Positions 26,181 through 38,612 of a DNA stretch of 64,000 bases are shown here, one piece after another (within the stretch, counting starts at the first letter, position 1; every line of letters begins with the position of its first letter). The stretch lies in assembly GCA_028023455.1 (NCBI GenBank), contig JAQFVV010000152.1:2418001-2482000 (forward strand), read 5' to 3'. The notes under the pieces were generated by a model that searched no databases, had not been told where the DNA came from, and saw only the letters and a list, made by a program, of their open reading frames with translations. A program made the translations under genes and the position numbers. The stretch is from Epiperipatus broadwayi. Its lineage: Eukaryota > Onychophora > Udeonychophora > Euonychophora > Peripatidae.

Positions 26181-28389
26181 TGTAACGATCCGGAGAATGC
26201 TACCTAACGTGATCTGCACTACAGGGCGCCATCTAGGCATTTGAACCTAGAAAAATTTATAAAGTAGGCAGATACATAAGTAAAAAAAAAATTTTTTTTT
26301 TTTTTTAAATTTTGATTCCGGTCGTTAGCCCATGTCACTAGCTCAGTGGAATAGCAGAGATTTAATAATATACTCTAAGAGTATATAAAAAAAGAATAAA
26401 ATAAGCCACTGCCAGTAATTAACACACAAACATTTATTTATTTCACATATATATAAGATTTAAAATTATTTTAGTATTAGTTTTACATTTCAAAATTTAA
26501 CCTACATTTTTAACTTTGATTTTTGACTTTAATTTACATTTAATTACTATTATATTCTAATTTTACATTTTAATTAAGTTCGCACAGATAAATTTATGAA
26601 AGCTTGTTTATAATGTTGAATATAGATCGGTTACATAGATTTCACGGTCAAAAACATTTCAAAATAAACATAAACGATCAAAATACAAAATTATTGATTA
26701 CTGACAATTGCGGAGGGAAATTTATACGTAACCCAATAGTATTCACCATAAGATACTTGCATTGTCACCAATAACTTAAAAGACATCCGAATAAATACAT
26801 TTTAGATACTCACCAGTAAGGTATCATTATTTATCGAATGTCTATATATTTTGATCAAATATGAAATCCAAAACATACCTAACCGATAACCAATCCATGC
26901 AAGCATCTATAAACAACTTAAATTTAATGCATTTCTATTTAGGGTCGAGTATGAATAGACTACATAGATTTGCATTTCAAAATAAAATATTCTATCCCTA
27001 TTTAACCTTAGGCCAAAATTCGCAGTCAAACTGGCATCAATCCATCTGATACATCGATGTATTCAATGTAATATGGAATATGGCAGCACCAAAAAGATTA
27101 AGAGAAGACATTGACTCTCATCAGATAGGAATATTACATCTATCTAACGAGAAGAACAATAAAAAAAAAACTCCATAGAAAGGAACTGCGTTCTCAGTCT
27201 TATAATTCCTTTCATAGGCAAACGGGTGAGTGCGGCATAAATATAAACGATTCTGCCAGTAACGAATCTCCGACTACATCTACTAACTACATCAATATAT
27301 CCAATCCATTGACCCAATTTAACAATGAAACAAATAACCTAACATTACCCTCCCCTAATATAACTTTACAAATCTATACAGCCATTCACGCCCGACTTAA
27401 GTTTAACATTTCTATAATTTAACTTAACGGAAAACAGAAATCATAATAAAACTTAAAGAACAAAATTAAATAAATGGAAATGATTTTAAATAAATAAATA
27501 AAAAATACATCAAATAACATTATTAATAAATTAAGTTGGTCAGATAGGATAATATTGCAATCATTTAAATATGGAAAATTTTAATTTAATGTTCATTATT
27601 TATAAAGTTCTTACGGTTTAAAACAGTTCATCTTTATCCGTTGCTTGCCATGAACGTGAATTCCCATGCTGTCCTAAAAAGATTGGTATCCATTTAGCCG
27701 TTGTTTTATTTATTCATTCGGGTTTTTTTTAGTTTAGTTGGTCCTCAATGTAGAAAATGATAGTTCATTTCTCTTTCTTTCTTTGGCAAAACTGAAGGGA
27801 TTGAATCGTGTGTCTCTTCAATCCCTTCTCCCGCACCTCCGCACTAACACCTATTTGTCACATCTTAATAATCATAATCACTAACTAATAATTTCCAAAC
27901 TTGTCCTTTTATATTACTTTGAAAGATTGACTTAACATTACGTCATCGATGTGATGATCCTTTTCGTTGAGGTCCGATTTCCCAATGGATTTATTTCATT
28001 TGCTAAAAGTTTCTATTGTTTTCCTATCTGACCGATGTTTTTACATTTAAATGCCCAAGGCTGGTTTACATTTGACTAATTAAATTTATCATTTCCATTT
28101 CTGATTAATTAACCTGTTTTCCAAATCAAAGATATATTTAAAGATAAATTTAAAGATATAATTTTATCTCCAAATCTTTTTAAAATGTAGTTTTAAAATA
28201 CTTTTTCTTTAATAGTTTTATTTTAATAATTTTTCATTATCTGTGCGATTTAATATATACGAGTTTAAGATGATATTTAATTTCAATTTTTAATTCTTAA
28301 AGAAAATTTTTAAATGCGAACTTTTTAATTTACTTTCATGTTTAATAAATAAAAAAAAACCAATGTAACGAATGTCTGTGCTCATTACA
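26181..28389 (-). mobile_element. Solo LTR (2.2 kb) of the long-LTR family
   Basis: Starts TGTAACGATCCGGAGAATGC and ends GTGCTCATTACA, so it has TG...CA ends. It is flanked by CTAT on both sides (26177-26180 and 28390-28393), a 4-bp TSD. The first seven bases match the terminus of the LTRs at 10502, 45566 (reverse complement) and 48914. By that match its transcript orientation is minus. No coding sequence is convincing inside; small open frames such as 26861-27049 lack motifs. A solo LTR arises by recombination between two LTRs of a full element. Confidence 0.65.
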
Positions 28390-28393
28390 CTAT

Positions 28394-28847
28394 TGTTTAT
28401 TATGGTGCAGTTAACATAGTTCTGCCATGATCCCCAGTCTCCAAGAAAAGGAGCGATGCATAGTTCTATATTTTTCAGCCCCTAAGTCTCAAGGGAGCAG
28501 GGCATAGTTTGGTATTTTCCAAATCCTAAGACTCAAGGGAGCAGGACTTTGCAAAGATTTTTGCATTTTTATTCCATAGCAAGTGGTAGCTTATAGTATC
28601 TAAATTGAGGCAGTCCTCTTGGTATTCATGCTGCATTATGTACTTATAATCCAGTGGATGAATTCTTTACCTCAGAATTTCAGGTCACTATTTATTCTGT
28701 TAGCTATCAGATGCCTGTCAAATTTCTAAAAAAAATTGATGAGTACATAGATTGAGGTATGAATTTTGTGTTAATTATATATATATAATGTAAAATATTG
28801 TTAAAAGTTGGTGTCATTTCTTTTACTTTTCCCCCATGATGGATATG
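28394..28847. other. Non-coding spacer with a short direct repeat
   Basis: Contains imperfect copies of CTAAGTCTCAAGGGAGCAGG (near 28481) and CTAAGACTCAAGGGAGCAGG (near 28528), 47 bp apart. Otherwise nothing recognised. Confidence 0.55.
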
Positions 28848-31490
28848 AGACGGTTATGTTCCATGGCATATAAGAACATAATAATGTGTGTGTGCACATA
28901 TATATAAAGTTGAAAGGAAAAGTAGAAATAAATGCAGACAAAAAAATTTCTACATATTTTTTATATTACACTGGAAAAACAAGGATTAAATAATTTTGAA
29001 TTTAAAAAATATCAATTAAACATTTATAAAAAGGTCTAAATATTTTATTAATTCTAATTTTGAAATTAAAAAAAGCATGTTTTATGGTATAATGGATATC
29101 CTGGTAATTATAAAATTCCACTATCTATTTTGATTATATTAAAAAAATAAATAAATTAAAGTTTGTGTAACATTTTGATAAAAATCCTACAAAGTTGTTT
29201 TTGAAAGGATTAAGGTGAATTGAAAATAATCATTATTTTTTTTCAATCAAGAACAAGAAAACTTACTTTTAATTACTGTGGTTTTTTTTAAAATTCCATC
29301 CTGTCTATAAAAAGATTGGGAAAAGGAGTAGAAGACAGTTTTAACTTTTTACAGATTATGAATTTTACAGTAGTTACTACGAAGATATGAAGGCAAGACT
29401 GCAGGCCAGCTACTGTTAGTGTCACAATGGTAGAGTATGGATTTATATAGAAGTAATGGTTTGGCTTTTATGTTTTATAACTAAAAAATAAACTCTTTCA
29501 CCTTAGATTCTTTATTAAAAGTGGTCAAAATACTTTTAAAAGATAATGATAACACCAAATCTTTTAAAAACTTGTTTTTTTATTTTTTTGACACCAAAAT
29601 GAAATATATATTAAAATAGATTTCCGTTTTGACTATTTCTTTTTTTTTTTGTTTGTTTTAAAAATTTTTATGCATTTTTTTTCCTTTTTATATATTTTTA
29701 GTTCCTTGAAAAAGACTATAGAAAAAAATAAAGAAACGTTGGAAATCTATTTTAATATATATTTCATTTTGGTGGCAAAAAATAAAACACAAGTTTTTAA
29801 AAGATTTAGTGTTTTTTATATGTTTCATAACTTATAGATATATGTGTATTAGACAGCATAGAGACTGAATGGAGCTCACTGAATACCATGTTACCTGGAC
29901 TATACCTTTCCTGAAGATAACTAAGCCAACCTATGGTTAAAGAAGTACAAACCAAGATACAGATATCAGCTGGGTTTAATTAAAGGTAAATAATTTTTGA
30001 CTAAATTATTCAATTAAAACTAAAACAATGAAAGAAAATAATAAATGACTTTTCAGTTTATTTATTAAAAATGAAACTCAGAAACTTTCTTGAGTGAAAA
30101 TGATGATTGTTAAAATCTAATTTAAAAGCAACACATCTAAAAATGAAGGATTGATTCACCAATAATTTTATTTTGGAATTTAAAAAAAAGTAAACTCAGA
30201 AAATTTTATTGTAAATGAAGAAACAAAATGCCAAAGGTTTTTTGTTTTAAGAAAATACCTTTCTAAACTGAATCTCATGATAAAATTTTTTAAACCATTA
30301 AAAATAATGAATTAATAACTTTGATTCATACTATCTATTTTTTTATATGCACACATATGTGAATTTTATGTATATTTTCAACATGAAATTGTCTTGTGAA
30401 AATATATTTTAATAAATTGATTTTTTAACTAATGAAATATCAGTTGCACACATTTCCATGGATATCCACATATAAATGTGAAAACAAATCATTATGTATC
30501 ATTATTATGTGATAGTTTGTTTTTTTATTATATGACAATTCCCATATGTTACATCATGTCTGTGTTTATGCAGATTCATGTAGACATGACAATTCAAACA
30601 TTAAATTTTTATACCGGCACATCTGTATGCTGATATATAGTGTTTGATGTAAACCTATTGAGATATTGGTAAATTACAATGTGATAACTTATTTCTTTTT
30701 ATATTTTAATCAAAATCAGAATACTTAATTTATATTTATAGCCATATTCTATGGACCTTAATTTCATTTTGTAATTAATAAATTTATATTTCATTCTTTA
30801 AATTATTCCAGTGAATTTATTTAGTCCTAAAATATTATAAATTATGTTGTATTATATCACCTTTTGCTCACAGTAACAGTTAGAACTTTTGCTCACTGAG
30901 ATGAATTATTGCATAATGGTCTGTTATATGAAAGGGGTGTATATTTAGTGTTTATGTGCATCCAGTTGATAATGATTTCATTACTTCTCTAATGCTGAAT
31001 AAAGGCGATAAAGGGGATACCCTTTAAAGTCCATGCACTACAATTCATTTTATTTATTTAGAAATTAAGTTTATAGTTGGCCAGTACATTAATGGTCCTA
31101 AATAACCAGAGCATTGATGATGATCAGCACATTTTAGTATCCCACCATGATTATTTTTTTACATTCTTATGGATTAGCACTTAAGTTTGTGCATCCAAAT
31201 TATTGCTTAAATAATCTGCCATAAGCTGACAAGGGCTAAATAGTCTAATCTATAATAGATCCATTTCAAATTCAGTCACAAGATTGACCATTGAGTTTTA
31301 TTATTGACCATTCATGATGATGAATGATTATTACTTTTGGGTAATGCTGGTGAATTTATATTTAGTTTTGTGTTGATCACTCATGATCATTATATTCATA
31401 GTTATCCATTACATATTTGTATGTTTAAATTTGAATCTTTGATTTGGGGTTGATGATGATTCTTCCATCACCCCTGATTCTCCATATCAT
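28848..31490. repeat. Dispersed repeat, copy B
   Basis: Diverged direct copy of 20985-22690, with the same order of landmarks. It is about 0.9 kb longer. One insertion is the hairpin at ~29554-29808; another segment of roughly 640 bp (about 30530-31168) is absent from copy A. No protein is recognisable. Confidence 0.7.
29554..29808. repeat. Hairpin insertion inside dispersed repeat B
   Basis: Arms at about 29554-29626 and 29739-29808 are inverted copies: AAATCTTTTAAAAACTTGTT and, on the other side, its near complement ending AAGATTTAG. The loop is T-rich. Copy A of the host repeat lacks it, so it is a later foldback insertion. Confidence 0.7.
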
Positions 31491-33110
31491 TGCAATATAT
31501 ATATATAATAAAAAAATTTTGTTGTAAAGTGTTTGAAGTAAGGTGTGCAAGCAAAACAATGAAAGTGATAAATTTGTGGCATTTATGATTACAGTCTAGT
31601 TTAAAAGTTAATTATTCAGAGAATATATATAGAGAGAATGTGTAACATAATTTAAGAAGTCATCAATTGATAAATATTAGATATCATTTTCAACCATTAT
31701 TGATGGAATGTCCAAGTTTAACCCATAAACTGCTAATTATATTATTGGTTGTGTGAGTTAAAAATCAAAGCTTTTAATTGGCCAACTCACAAACTGAAGA
31801 CAAAGCCAATTGTCGAAATATATTCACCTATAATATTAAATTCACTTCAGATTCGTTTATAAAAAGTATATTAATAATTTATCAGGTTATGAAAGTGAAT
31901 GAAAGTTCTTTCAAAAATAAATTGCTATTTATTTATTATAAAATATTCAATTTTGGCAAATTTAAAAGCGAGCATACAAACAAAGAGTTACTGACATAAT
32001 GCTTTTTTTTTCAGTTTTACGTTATGGAAAAGTAAATATTTTTTTTGCTAAAATCTTCAATATTTTTACTAAAATCTTCAATATTTTTCTAAAATAATTT
32101 TGTTTTTTTTTTAGCATATTTTATGAAAATAATTTGTAATTTCTCAAAATATACTTTTATAATACTTTAAATCATATTTGAAATGAAAATCTCAGCGTTT
32201 TTCTTTATTTTCTTTGATCAGGTGGTTTCTTTGTTCTTTCCAGCCAATCAGAATGTCTTTGTCGGCTGAGAGCCAATCACCGACAACCTTACTTTTTTGT
32301 TTAGCTTTAGAGGCCGTTTATTGATTTTTTACTTGTAAAATAATTCAGAAGAGGGCAGCATCTTACAGAACTTTTAAAAACCTAACTAATAAGTGTAAAA
32401 CGTCTATCCTAGCATTAAAAATAATGGAATTAGAGTGACATCAATTGTCGACGAAAAGTCTCGTAAGAGGCGGGCTAAGAGTTAATGTAGTTTCTCTGAT
32501 TCTAGCCTCTCTTCTCCATATCTCTACAGAAAATTTCATTATTTCATCCATCTACCTTGCACTCTTTTCCAAGTCTATTATAATTTTTTGGGTTCAACTT
32601 TCACTTCAGTTGTCCATCTATTATTTTTCTGACAAAATGTCTAATTCACTTTATTTCTGTCTTTTCATTTTTTCAATGATTTTAATGATATATGTGTTTC
32701 CTCAATGCATATATTTCACTTTTGATTTATTTTTGTTGCTTCCAATATTTCTTTGTTCTTTTTTTAAATGTCCAAGTTTCAAATTCATATGTAAGAACTT
32801 ATATAAAATATCTTTAAAATATTCCTTTTCAAATGCATTTCTTTTTAATAATGTTATTACTATTAAAAGTAATCCATCCATTCTATAATTAATTTCATCC
32901 ATTGTTTCTATCTATATTAAAAATCTGATAAAATATTTGTACTTGTTTTTAATTCTTAATAAACAGTTGGTGCTAATTTAGTACCCATCTTCGCTATTTT
33001 TAATTTGAAAAATGACCAAAATGTCATCTGACACATCTAAGTGATAAAAAAATGCCAAAAGTGGAAAAATTTAGAATTCAGGTCACGTGACCAAAAATTT
33101 ACACAAACAA
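31491..33110. other. Non-coding DNA with one weak open frame
   Basis: The longest frame is 147 codons (32445-32888, plus). It is Leu/Ile/Phe/Ser-rich with no domain I recognise and no neighbour to support it, so I do not call it a gene. The rest is AT-rich spacer. Confidence 0.5.
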
Positions 33111-33232
33111 GCCAAACTTTACAAAATAGATCTGAGATCATCTACAATCTATCAAAAGCCAAACTTTACAAAGTAGATCTGAGATCATCTACAATCTATC
33201 AAAGGCCAAACTTTACAAAATAGGTCTGAGAT
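33111..33232. repeat. 47-bp tandem repeat, ~2.6 units
   Basis: Units start at 33111, 33158 and 33205 with GCCAAACTTTACAAA, and contain GATCTGAGATCATCTACAAT. The units are nearly identical, so the array is recent. Confidence 0.9.
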
Positions 33233-33337
33233 TGCATAATAAAAAAAGTTAAAACATAAAAAATGTAGAACTTGTAAGCCTAATTTTTGTAAAAATATAA
33301 AAAGATCAAAGATGCATATAAATCTAAAATAAAACTT

Positions 33338-34563
33338 GGTTGTTTTATAATAGCATGTTGAAACTGCCGGAGGGCGTTATTTCTATGATAGTGCACAGTA
33401 GGCGGCCTACTACCGCTATCGAACGTTCTATTTCTAATACGTAAGCCTAGAAATAGCCCGTTGTATGGGGTGGCTATGTCTATTTCTATGCTAATGCACA
33501 GAAACATGACATTTAATCTGCCGCAGAAGCTATCATGTCAGCCTACAGTTCAGATTTGGGCTAAGCATTTTTGATGTGCGATCACATTTCACTTTTGGCT
33601 ACAGTATTATGTGAGGGTGTCTGGAATTCCGATTGTCAAAACTATTTTAATATTCATTAAGACCACCTCCCCCTCTATCTCCCATCTTTTATGAATGTCT
33701 ATTAGCAATTATCAGCAGTCTCATGCTTCCCTAGCCCACATTTCCTGCTCAAAAAATTCGGCAAGTGTAGGTGCAAGCGTGATTCGGATGAAATCATGCT
33801 GTAAGTCACATTTCTGCGAGAACAACTGCAAGCTTCATCAAATGGCTGAAATAGGAAACTTTCCAAATGTCAAAGATTCTCTGACTGATGCTGGAAGGGT
33901 TATCAAACAAAAGAGCTTGAAGCTGCATGTGTGGTGTTCCTGAACAGCCCTAAAAGTTGGTTTTAATTGCTGTATATATTTATGTTTTTGGTAATTATGG
34001 TAAAAAGTTGGTCACCCTTCGAGTTAGAGCATTCCGTTCGGTTAGGAATTGTAACCACCCCCCTTCCCAAAGTTTGACTTTTAGTTGTAAATGTTTTACC
34101 GTTAAATGGAAATCTATTTGTAATTTATAAAACCAAAAAAAAAAAAAGAAAAGAAGCTGATTTCGTAGAATACCCAACCGCAAATGTAAGTAATGAGAAG
34201 AATAAAAAGTAACTACTTCTTAAAATTAATTTTGATTTATGTACTTTTTTTTTTCATTCAAAATTTTATTTGATAGACAGTACTTTTAAATGTGATAAAC
34301 GAAATCAAAACATACATACAAAAAACCCCAGCCGCCAAAAAATATAAGTAATGAAAAGAATAACAAAAAAATTAAGTACTTTTTTAAATTCAATTTTTTG
34401 ATTTCTGCATTTTTTTTTGTTGTATGTTAAAAAATTTATTTGATATTACTTTTAAATGTGATAATAAACAAACTCGGTGGCAGCCCCAGCAACATTATAT
34501 TTATCTTTGTTTACAAACAAACCACACCCTCTGGCGGTTTCAACACGCTATTATAAAACAACC
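33338..34563. mobile_element. TIR DNA transposon with perfect 8-bp TSD
   Basis: The left end GGTTGTTTTATAATAGCATG and the right end (reverse complement GGTTGTTTTATAATAGCGTG) form ~39-bp TIRs. Both sides are flanked by TAAAACTT (33330-33337 and 34564-34571). An 8-bp TSD fits hAT or Merlin families; ends starting GG are compatible with Merlin. No intact transposase is seen. A cysteine-rich 82-codon frame at 33695-33943 was noted but has no recognised domain. The neighbouring transposase relic at 36.6 kb is a possible but unproven relative. Confidence 0.8.
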
Positions 34564-34621
34564 TAAAACTTTTAGCAAAACTTTATAAAATAGAGAGATC
34601 GCATGACAAAAAAAAAAAAAA

Positions 34622-35045
34622 AATTAAAAATATAAAAGGCTAACATGCATTATTAACCGGTGCACTGCCTTTTTCAAATTGAATTTAAAACTTGTAAGCC
34701 TCATTTTTGTAAATATATAAATGTCAAAATAAAACATTAATTTTATAATTAATTATATTTTTTCTTACCAGGACTCATGTCACATGACTATTAAAAGCAA
34801 AAAAACTCTACATATTTTTAAAATATAAGATGCCCATATATTTTTAACATATAAAAAAACATAGATATTTAAAACATATAAAACTCTAACATGCATTATT
34901 AAATCATGCAGGTTACAAAATTAACATTTGAATTTATAACTTGTAAGCCTAATTTTTGTAAAAATATAAAAAGATCGGAGTATATATATAAATATCAAAA
35001 TAACACATTAATTTTACAATTAACTATACTTTTTCTTACCAGAAT
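34622..35045. repeat. Two adjacent direct repeats (~170 bp each)
   Basis: 34622-34790 and 34876-35045 share CTAACATGCATTATTAA, AACTTGTAAGCCT, ATTTTTGTAAA and TTTTTCTTACCAG. The block AACTTGTAAGCCTAATTTTT also occurs at about 33267, outside the left end of the TIR element, and ATTTTTGTAAAAATATAAAA recurs near 35818. It is a locally amplified repeat into which the 1.2-kb element inserted. Confidence 0.65.
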
Positions 35046-35593
35046 TCTTATGTTGTATGTTTCCTTTGTATGCAAAATTTCAGATTCTGTATCTTGGTGC
35101 ATCCTATATCTCTGCCTAGAAAAGCATTAGGGTCTATGTGGTGTTAATTACCTTATCCATTAGCAGCAGGTTTTCGCAGATAAATCAACAAGGTATTTTT
35201 TTTAGATTATCACTGACTAAAAAATAAAAGGAATTTATTTCTTTTGTTTCTTTATTTAAGGTTGGGTTAATGACCTTTCTCCATTATTTGAAAATAACAG
35301 CATTTAAAAAAAAGTAAAATAATACATTTTCTCATTATAAATCAAATAATTTATATATATTTCAGCCTGGTTTACAGAAATGATATTAATTTTAGCTAAT
35401 TTATTAAATATTTAGTTTTCATATCAATACTGCTACCTTCATAAACGAACAAAATAGCCACTTAGTATGTGCGGACATACATTATAAATATTACTCTGGT
35501 TACTATAATTTAATATATGTTGAATTTAAAGTTACTTATAGACAGCTTACTAGTACACAAACATATATATATACGCGTTAAAATATAGAAGAT

Positions 35594-35722
35594 AAAACTC
35601 ATTAAAGAGTCGAGCATTGGTGGCAGAGTGGTCAGCACAGCTGCCTTAAAAGCAGTTGTTTCAGGTTTGCGGGTTCACTTCCCAGCCAGTGCTTTGACAC
35701 ATGAAAAAAAAACTCATTAAAG
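35594..35722 (+). mobile_element. tRNA-derived retroposon with 14-bp TSD
   Basis: A 101-bp insert (35608-35708) consists of a tRNA-like body, a short tail and a run of A bases. It is flanked by perfect copies of AAAACTCATTAAAG (35594-35607 and 35709-35722). The A tail plus long TSD is the signature of LINE-mediated retroposition. It could be a very short SINE or a single retroposed tRNA. Confidence 0.8.
35613..35693 (+). pseudogene. tRNA-Leu(TAA)-like sequence
   Basis: The acceptor AGCATTGG pairs with CCAGTGCT (one G:T). The A box is TGGCAGAGTGGTC (35621-35633). The anticodon stem CAGCTGC/GCAGTTG closes the 7-base loop CTTAAAA, giving anticodon TAA (Leu). A long variable region follows, as expected for tRNA-Leu. 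The B box is GGGTTCACTTCCC (35671-35683), with A replacing the usual G after TTC and a T-stem that pairs poorly. With the flanking TSD and A tail, this is a retroposed tRNA-like sequence and probably not a working tRNA gene. Confidence 0.75.
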
Positions 35723-36614
35723 TCTTAACTTTCTCAAATCATCTAACAATGGAAATCAAATAATTATTATCAAGAATATTTTCTCCTGAAAAATATCTTC
35801 AGAATAACTAGCATTCTCATTTTTGTAAAAATATAAAAAGATTTAATATATAACTTACCAGAAAGAAACTCTGATATTGTATGTTTCCTTTGTATGGAGT
35901 TTAAAAAAAAGATAGTGTCATTTGCATTTCATCTATATCAGATCTATTCTTGATTATGTGAAATGACTTTTGAAAATTAACACACCAATCTATATATCTG
36001 TATATGTATTAACATTGAAATGAGCAACAAATTAAGACAAAAACATATTTTAAATAAATGTAAAGATTTTATTTTTTAAAAAAAAATATTTACTTTAATT
36101 TGTATAAGGGGGGAGGGGTGCCTGAGATATCACATGCAGCTATGTCAAAATGCTACAAAGTAAAAAAAAGTAACAACTATTCAAGGAAAATATTTAAAAC
36201 ATTTCTTTAAAATAGAGTGGTTCACTTTTGATTTCGCTTCATTATGAATTTTATTATGCCGCAGTTGAATAAATGTGGAAATAACTGCCAAGCATAAATA
36301 TTTCTACAAGTAATACAAAATTGCATTTATCTCAACATTATTATATATAAAGGGAATTAATTTCACAATTCATGTTAACATTAGGTGAAACACCCCAATA
36401 ATTGTATAAAGTAAGGAATATAAATTTTACATTAATAAAAAATAATTCATTACTGACATGTTATTATCAAAAAAACCTGGAGCATTGTTTACATGTGATC
36501 ACATAATTTGAAAATGTCTATAAAAGACAACTTTTAACCCAAAAACTTTGAAGAAAAATTAACTTCTATCATGAAATTTTTTCATTTTCAGAGAGAGTAA
36601 TTGGTGATCACAAC
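35723..36614. other. Non-coding DNA upstream of the transposase relic
   Basis: AT-rich, with no gene seen. TTTTTTCATTTTCAG just before 36593 resembles a splice acceptor ahead of the transposase relic, but no upstream exon was identified. Confidence 0.45.
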
Positions 36615-37260
36615 ATGTCTTGCAAATTATTTTATTCGGAAATCATAAGCAGTGAGAATCAAGCTGTCAGTTTTCTGAGGTACCATGATATATTGAAGAT
36701 GATAATACAAAACCATGTACAAAGTATGGTAACCATATGGGAAAAAAGCGGAGGAAGAACTGCAATGAAGATTGGGTCCCCACTATGCAGTGTTGTGATT
36801 GCTGAACTTTCCGCATACGAGAAGGCAATCCATTTTTCCATTACAGAGATGCTATTGGCCATGTAAATAGTAGATTAAAACTATGTGAAATACTAGAGTT
36901 AGTGTACTTTTTTATTATGGATTTGTCTATCAAAACAGTGATGAAGCTGATAAGTAAATCTTCAGCTACTGTTGTTGATTGGTTTAATTTCTGTAGGCAA
37001 GTCTGTTCTCAATCTGTAGCAATTGATAGAAAGAGACTAATGATAGGGACAAAGAACAACCAATCCAAATTGACAAAGCCAGGTTTGCTGGTCGATGCAA
37101 GTACATCAGGGGAAGAATGCTTAGAGATGATCTTCTATCTACAAGTACCGATGCTACAGTGATCCCAATCAAAAGAAACTATGGGGCTCGAATTGATGGG
37201 GCTTGGGTTTTTGGTTTGAAGAAGGGCACTGATTGTTGGTATTTTTCAGGTCCACATTGA
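36615..37260 (+). pseudogene. Merlin / ISXO2-like (IS1016-type) transposase, broken
   Basis: Three frames read together resemble the ISXO2-like transposase of Merlin DNA transposons, a DDE enzyme that cuts and pastes the element. After an N-terminal AVSFLRYHDILKM, the frame from about 36707 reads CTKYGNHMGKKRRKNC (remnant of the N-terminal zinc ribbon), then IREGNPFFHYRDA, and continues into VYFFIMDLSIKTV and TVVDWFNFCRQVCSQSVAID. One in-frame TGA lies near 36799. From about 37056 another frame gives PIQIDKARFAGRCKYIRGRM, where the first catalytic Asp sits in IDKARF (family EIDE-x-x-F), and DGAWVFGLKKGTDCWYF, the second core strand. It stops at 37258. The C-terminal third with the last acidic residue is missing. 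No TIRs were found. Confidence 0.7.
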
Positions 37261-37325
37261 GGTAGAAGTATATTAATTCCTATTATTGAAAAGCATTAAT
37301 TCCTATTATTGAAAGGGAATGTGTA

Positions 37326-37790
37326 GTCATATAGATCTGAACTCAGTTCAACATCCATACTTTTTGTTGTCTTTGGTTCTTTAATAACCAGTTACCATAA
37401 TCCTTTTGGGCAGGATTGGTATTAAACCATCAAATATCATATGATCACCATTCTTTATTCTTACACACAGGCCAAACTCTCCATATAATAATGCCACATA
37501 ATGCAATCCAGAATAATTAATGGATGCAGAAAGGTTTGTGCATAAAATCCCCATTAGTGAGGAGCCTTGGCTCTGAGAGTGCTGTACCTAGATTACTCTG
37601 GTTTGCAGAGTGGCAATACTATTTAGAGGTTTCCTATGGGGAAACAGCTTGTGTAAGCATAGAGAATGGTGATCATGTGATATTTGATGTTTAATACCAA
37701 TCCTACCTAATAGGATTATGATGACTGTGCTTATACAGTGCGGTGCTGAACTGAGTTCAGATCTATATGATTATACAAGGTAATGAGCTT
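37326..37790. repeat. Foldback element with ~145-bp inverted arms
   Basis: Arms about 37326-37472 and 37648-37790 are inverted copies. Landmarks are ATAGATCTGAACTCAGTTCA on the left and TGAACTGAGTTCAGATCTAT on the right, and GGATTGGTATTAAACCATCA with its complement. The ~175-bp core (starting CAAACTCTCCATATAATAAT) belongs to the same family as the repeat at 47009-47405, and part of that repeat's tail matches the right arm here. Confidence 0.75.
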
Positions 37791-38612
37791 AACTTAAAAA
37801 CATTGTGTTTCCATTTTGGACTCAAAGCTTTATAGTTAGCTAAAAAAGTAAAAGATGGCTGGCTGCCAGAGGGGTGCATTAGATTCTAAGATCTAGATGC
37901 AATGCTCTCAGGCTCACATAAGAAGGCTGTTTAAATCTTAATGAAGATTAGTTAATATAATTTGAGTTAATGGATTATTTATTTTCTGCTAGGTCTCCTA
38001 AGTTAATAAGAGAACCTGAATTATAGATGGGAATTCAATTTAATTAATTAATGGATTATCAAAACATTGTATTTGATATAAATGATAAACATCAACCATT
38101 AAGATATTATTTACTTATTGCCTTCTAAAGGATTAACTTGCTTATTTAGTGCAAAAATAATTCTAACATCAGCCTAAGGATAATAGTGATACTATAACAG
38201 AGACATATTAATGTGTTAAATAATTTTTATGTAAAAAGAGTATTGTTACAACCACACAAGCTGGAATATGAATAATAATTTTAGTTCACTGTAAATCTTT
38301 GGAAAACCACTGTTAATTTCTGTTTGGAATCTTAATTTCCTAATGAATTATTATATCATGTGGATTTATTATTTTGTATCTTAGAAGAATTATTGCCAGG
38401 AAAACTTCAATAATCTATGGATGCTGCTTCAAAAGTGTGATACAGCTAAATATAATGCTTTTGTACTGAGCATGGAATTTGAGGATTGCCTTTAAAATGA
38501 TTATCAATTGAATTTTATTTTTAAATTATGGAATTATTTTTTTTATAGTTATTATTATTGTAATTTCAGATTTTTTTTCTTCACCATTAATAACTATGTA
38601 AGATTTAATACA
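37791..38612. other. Non-coding DNA
   Basis: No gene, RNA or bounded repeat could be supported. Confidence 0.5.

Noticed and set aside
32445-32888. 147-codon open frame on the plus strand
   Set aside because: Leu/Ile/Phe/Ser-rich, with no domain, no neighbours and an overlapping minus frame of similar quality. It looks like chance in AT-rich DNA.
35613-35693. Functional tRNA-Leu gene
   Set aside because: Weak T-stem, altered B box, A-rich 3' tail and a 14-bp TSD point to a retroposed copy.
36593-37260. Host gene exon behind a splice-acceptor-like TTTTCATTTTCAG
   Set aside because: The following sequence is a frameshifted transposase relic with an internal stop. No other exon was found.
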